Made by a program: the position numbers and the translations under genes | The notes under the pieces: generated by a model | Database searches by the model: none | Seen by the model: the letters and a program-made list of their open reading frames with translations, nothing else | Told to the model about the DNA's origin: nothing | From: DASXRU01 sp033856235 | GTDB taxonomy: Bacteria > Acidobacteriota > Blastocatellia > Pyrinomonadales > Pyrinomonadaceae | DNA length: 49,828 nucleotides | Assembly: GCA_033856235.1 (NCBI GenBank) | Contig: JAWVFI010000157.1 | Span: 1 to 49,828 of the forward strand | Reading direction: 5' to 3' | Part shown: positions 48,822 to 49,828 of the stretch, in pieces | How the letters are laid out: each line of letters begins with the position of its first letter | Position numbering within the stretch: the first letter of the stretch is position 1

Positions 48822-49580
48822 TTAAAACTGGCGCCCCTTAATATCATCCGATACCCTCGCGTTCGACTTCGCCAGCGAACTTTCGACTTCCCCCACAATT
48901 TCCACCACACGCATGGGAGAATCGGTGAGGTGTAACCGCTTAAGATCCCGCTCTGAAATCATCCCTCGAGTCAATAACACAGTCTTAACCCAGTCTAATA
49001 GTTCCTGCCAGTATTCCGAGCCGAAAAGCACTACCGGAAAGTCACGAACCTTTTCGGTTTGAATGAGTGTCAGCGCTTCGAACATTTCATCCAGAGTTCC
49101 AAAACCGCCGGGGAAGATGATGAAGGCGGTGCTGTATTTGATGAACATCATCTTTCGCACAAAGAAGTATTTGAACTTTAGTGACAGCGTCTGGTAGGGA
49201 TTGGGCCTCTGCTCATGCGACAGCTCTATGTTGCACCCAATCGAAATTCCACCAGCGTCAAAGGCTCCCTGGTTCGCCGCTTCCATAATCCCGGGACCGC
49301 CACCGGTGATCACGGCAAAGCCTGCCTTGGCAAAAAGTGCTGCGGTCTCTCGCGCCGCTGCGTAATAGGGATTGTCTGGTGTTATGCGTGCAGAACCGAA
49401 AAAGGAGACCCCGCGTGTAATGCTGGCCAGCTCATCAAATCCCTCGACAAATTCGCCCATGATTCGAAAAACGCGCCATGGGTCAGTGTGGGTGAACTGA
49501 TCCGCGTGCGGGCTCTCGAGGAGTTGTTCGTCCTGAGTCGTACCTGGAGGCTTGGTGCTTTCCTCGTTCATGTCATCCAT
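48822..49580 (-). CDS. LOG-family protein (Rossmann, lysine-decarboxylase-like)
   Basis: 252 residues. GGGPGIMEAANQGA and PGGFGTLDEMFE form the family nucleotide-binding and catalytic motifs. Plant and fungal LOG proteins release cytokinin bases from nucleotides by phosphoribohydrolase activity; bacterial TIGR00730 members with PGGxGTxxE are nucleoside-5'-monophosphate phosphoribohydrolases as well. Whether that applies here is inferred. An in-frame ATG three codons on (MNEES, 49571) is another possible start. It lies 26 bases downstream of fabI on the same strand, so the two are probably co-transcribed. Confidence 0.87.
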   Translation of the reverse strand: MDDMNEESTKPPGTTQDEQLLESPHADQFTHTDPWRVFRIMGEFVEGFDELASITRGVSFFGSARITPDNPYYAAARETAALFAKAGFAVITGGGPGIMEAANQGAFDAGGISIGCNIELSHEQRPNPYQTLSLKFKYFFVRKMMFIKYSTAFIIFPGGFGTLDEMFEALTLIQTEKVRDFPVVLFGSEYWQELLDWVKTVLLTRGMISERDLKRLHLTDSPMRVVEIVGEVESSLAKSNARVSDDIKGRQF

Positions 49581-49606
49581 TCACGTCGCCATTCTCTGAA
49601 GTCTTA

Positions 49607-49828
49607 TCAGATCCCCATGATGTTATAGCCACAATCCACATAGATCACTTCGCCCGTGATTCCCGAGGAAAGGGGACTGCAGAGGAACAATGCTGTGTTT
49701 CCCACCTCGCGGGCCTCAACATTACGGCGAAGGGGTGCACGCTCGGCATGGTGCTTCATCATCGTGCTGAGACCGGAGACGCCCCGTGCTGAAAGGGTTT
49801 GTATTGGCCCGGCGCTGATAGCGTTAAT
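49607..49828 (-). CDS. fabI: Enoyl-ACP reductase FabI, C-terminal end only
   Basis: The last 73 residues of a protein running off the window edge, ending in the TGA at 49607-49609. Reading inward from the edge: INAISAGPIQTLSARGVSG, HHAERAPLRRNV, GNTALFLCSPLSSGITGEV and YVDCGYNIMGI. These are characteristic of NADH-dependent enoyl-acyl-carrier-protein reductase FabI of fatty acid synthesis (TLSARG loop; ITGEVIYVD near the C-terminus). The catalytic YxxxxxxK lies upstream of the window. Followed closely by the LOG-family gene. Confidence 0.93.
   Translation of the reverse strand: MNAISAGPIQTLSARGVSGLSTMMKHHAERAPLRRNVEAREVGNTALFLCSPLSSGITGEVIYVDCGYNIMGI

Overview
The window is about 50 kb of a bacterial chromosome, densely coding, moderately GC-rich, with no plasmid, prophage, integrase or CRISPR signature. 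The gene content points to a free-living, Gram-negative-type heterotroph: OmpA-like surface protein, exported lipoprotein cytochrome c, BamD-like protein, FabI, and ScpAB-type condensin. Large secreted PKD/BNR/NHL/TPR proteins, MeaB plus methylmalonyl-CoA epimerase, a long-form HflX and a PgpH-like HD protein together suggest Acidobacteriota, perhaps Blastocatellia. That placement is inference from gene style; no rRNA gene is present to confirm it.

Layout. 0-12 kb: end of an aminotransferase and asd (aspartate pathway), a secreted serine hydrolase, an orphan CheY-like receiver, a DUF4097-like repeat protein, a secreted VanX-type dipeptidase, tRNA-Arg(TCG), a lipoprotein cytochrome c, a fluoride channel, a coproheme decarboxylase-type protein, a 959-residue putative glycoside hydrolase, acylphosphatase and apt. 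This part is studded with inverted-repeat elements of several sequence families that share one design: a 5' GTAG tetranucleotide followed by a GC-rich hairpin, in head-to-head pairs, i.e. REP/REPIN elements of the kind mobilised by RAYT transposases. In four genes the TAG stop codon lies inside the GTAG motif of such an element. 12-16.8 kb: a three-gene leftward operon of exported proteins (TPR protein plus two unknowns), then larE and a glutamate dehydrogenase. 16.8-22.5 kb: a near-consensus promoter with a long leader feeding a Cys-rich PKD/OmpA surface protein, then a BNR/sortilin-like propeller protein with an embedded peptidoglycan-binding-like domain.

22.6-29.6 kb: rpsA, an IHF/HU protein and a HIT hydrolase rightward; leftward a translationally coupled hflX-pgpH-like pair. 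29.9-35.2 kb: an NHL-repeat protein and an overlapping housekeeping run (M50 protease, trpS, scpA, scpB, then rluB after a terminator-like hairpin). 35.3-42.6 kb: acyl-CoA dehydrogenase, meaB, mce, an atypical parvulin, a metallo-beta-lactamase-fold hydrolase, mtnP, a BamD-like protein and a PfkB kinase, all rightward and closely spaced. 42.9-49.8 kb: a subtilase with a C-terminal six-residue repeat domain, a GNAT protein, a membrane-bound hybrid histidine kinase, a DUF2007-like protein, cutA, and on the other strand a LOG-family protein and the end of fabI.

Functional links: acyl-CoA dehydrogenase, MeaB and epimerase fit branched-chain or odd-chain acyl-CoA oxidation through methylmalonyl-CoA, with the mutase itself outside the window. 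MtnP would release adenine that Apt can recycle. No complete new defence or biosynthetic system is evident. The most distinctive signals are the stop-codon-embedded REP elements, the hexapeptide-repeat subtilase, the propeller with an inserted peptidoglycan-binding domain, and the atypical parvulin.
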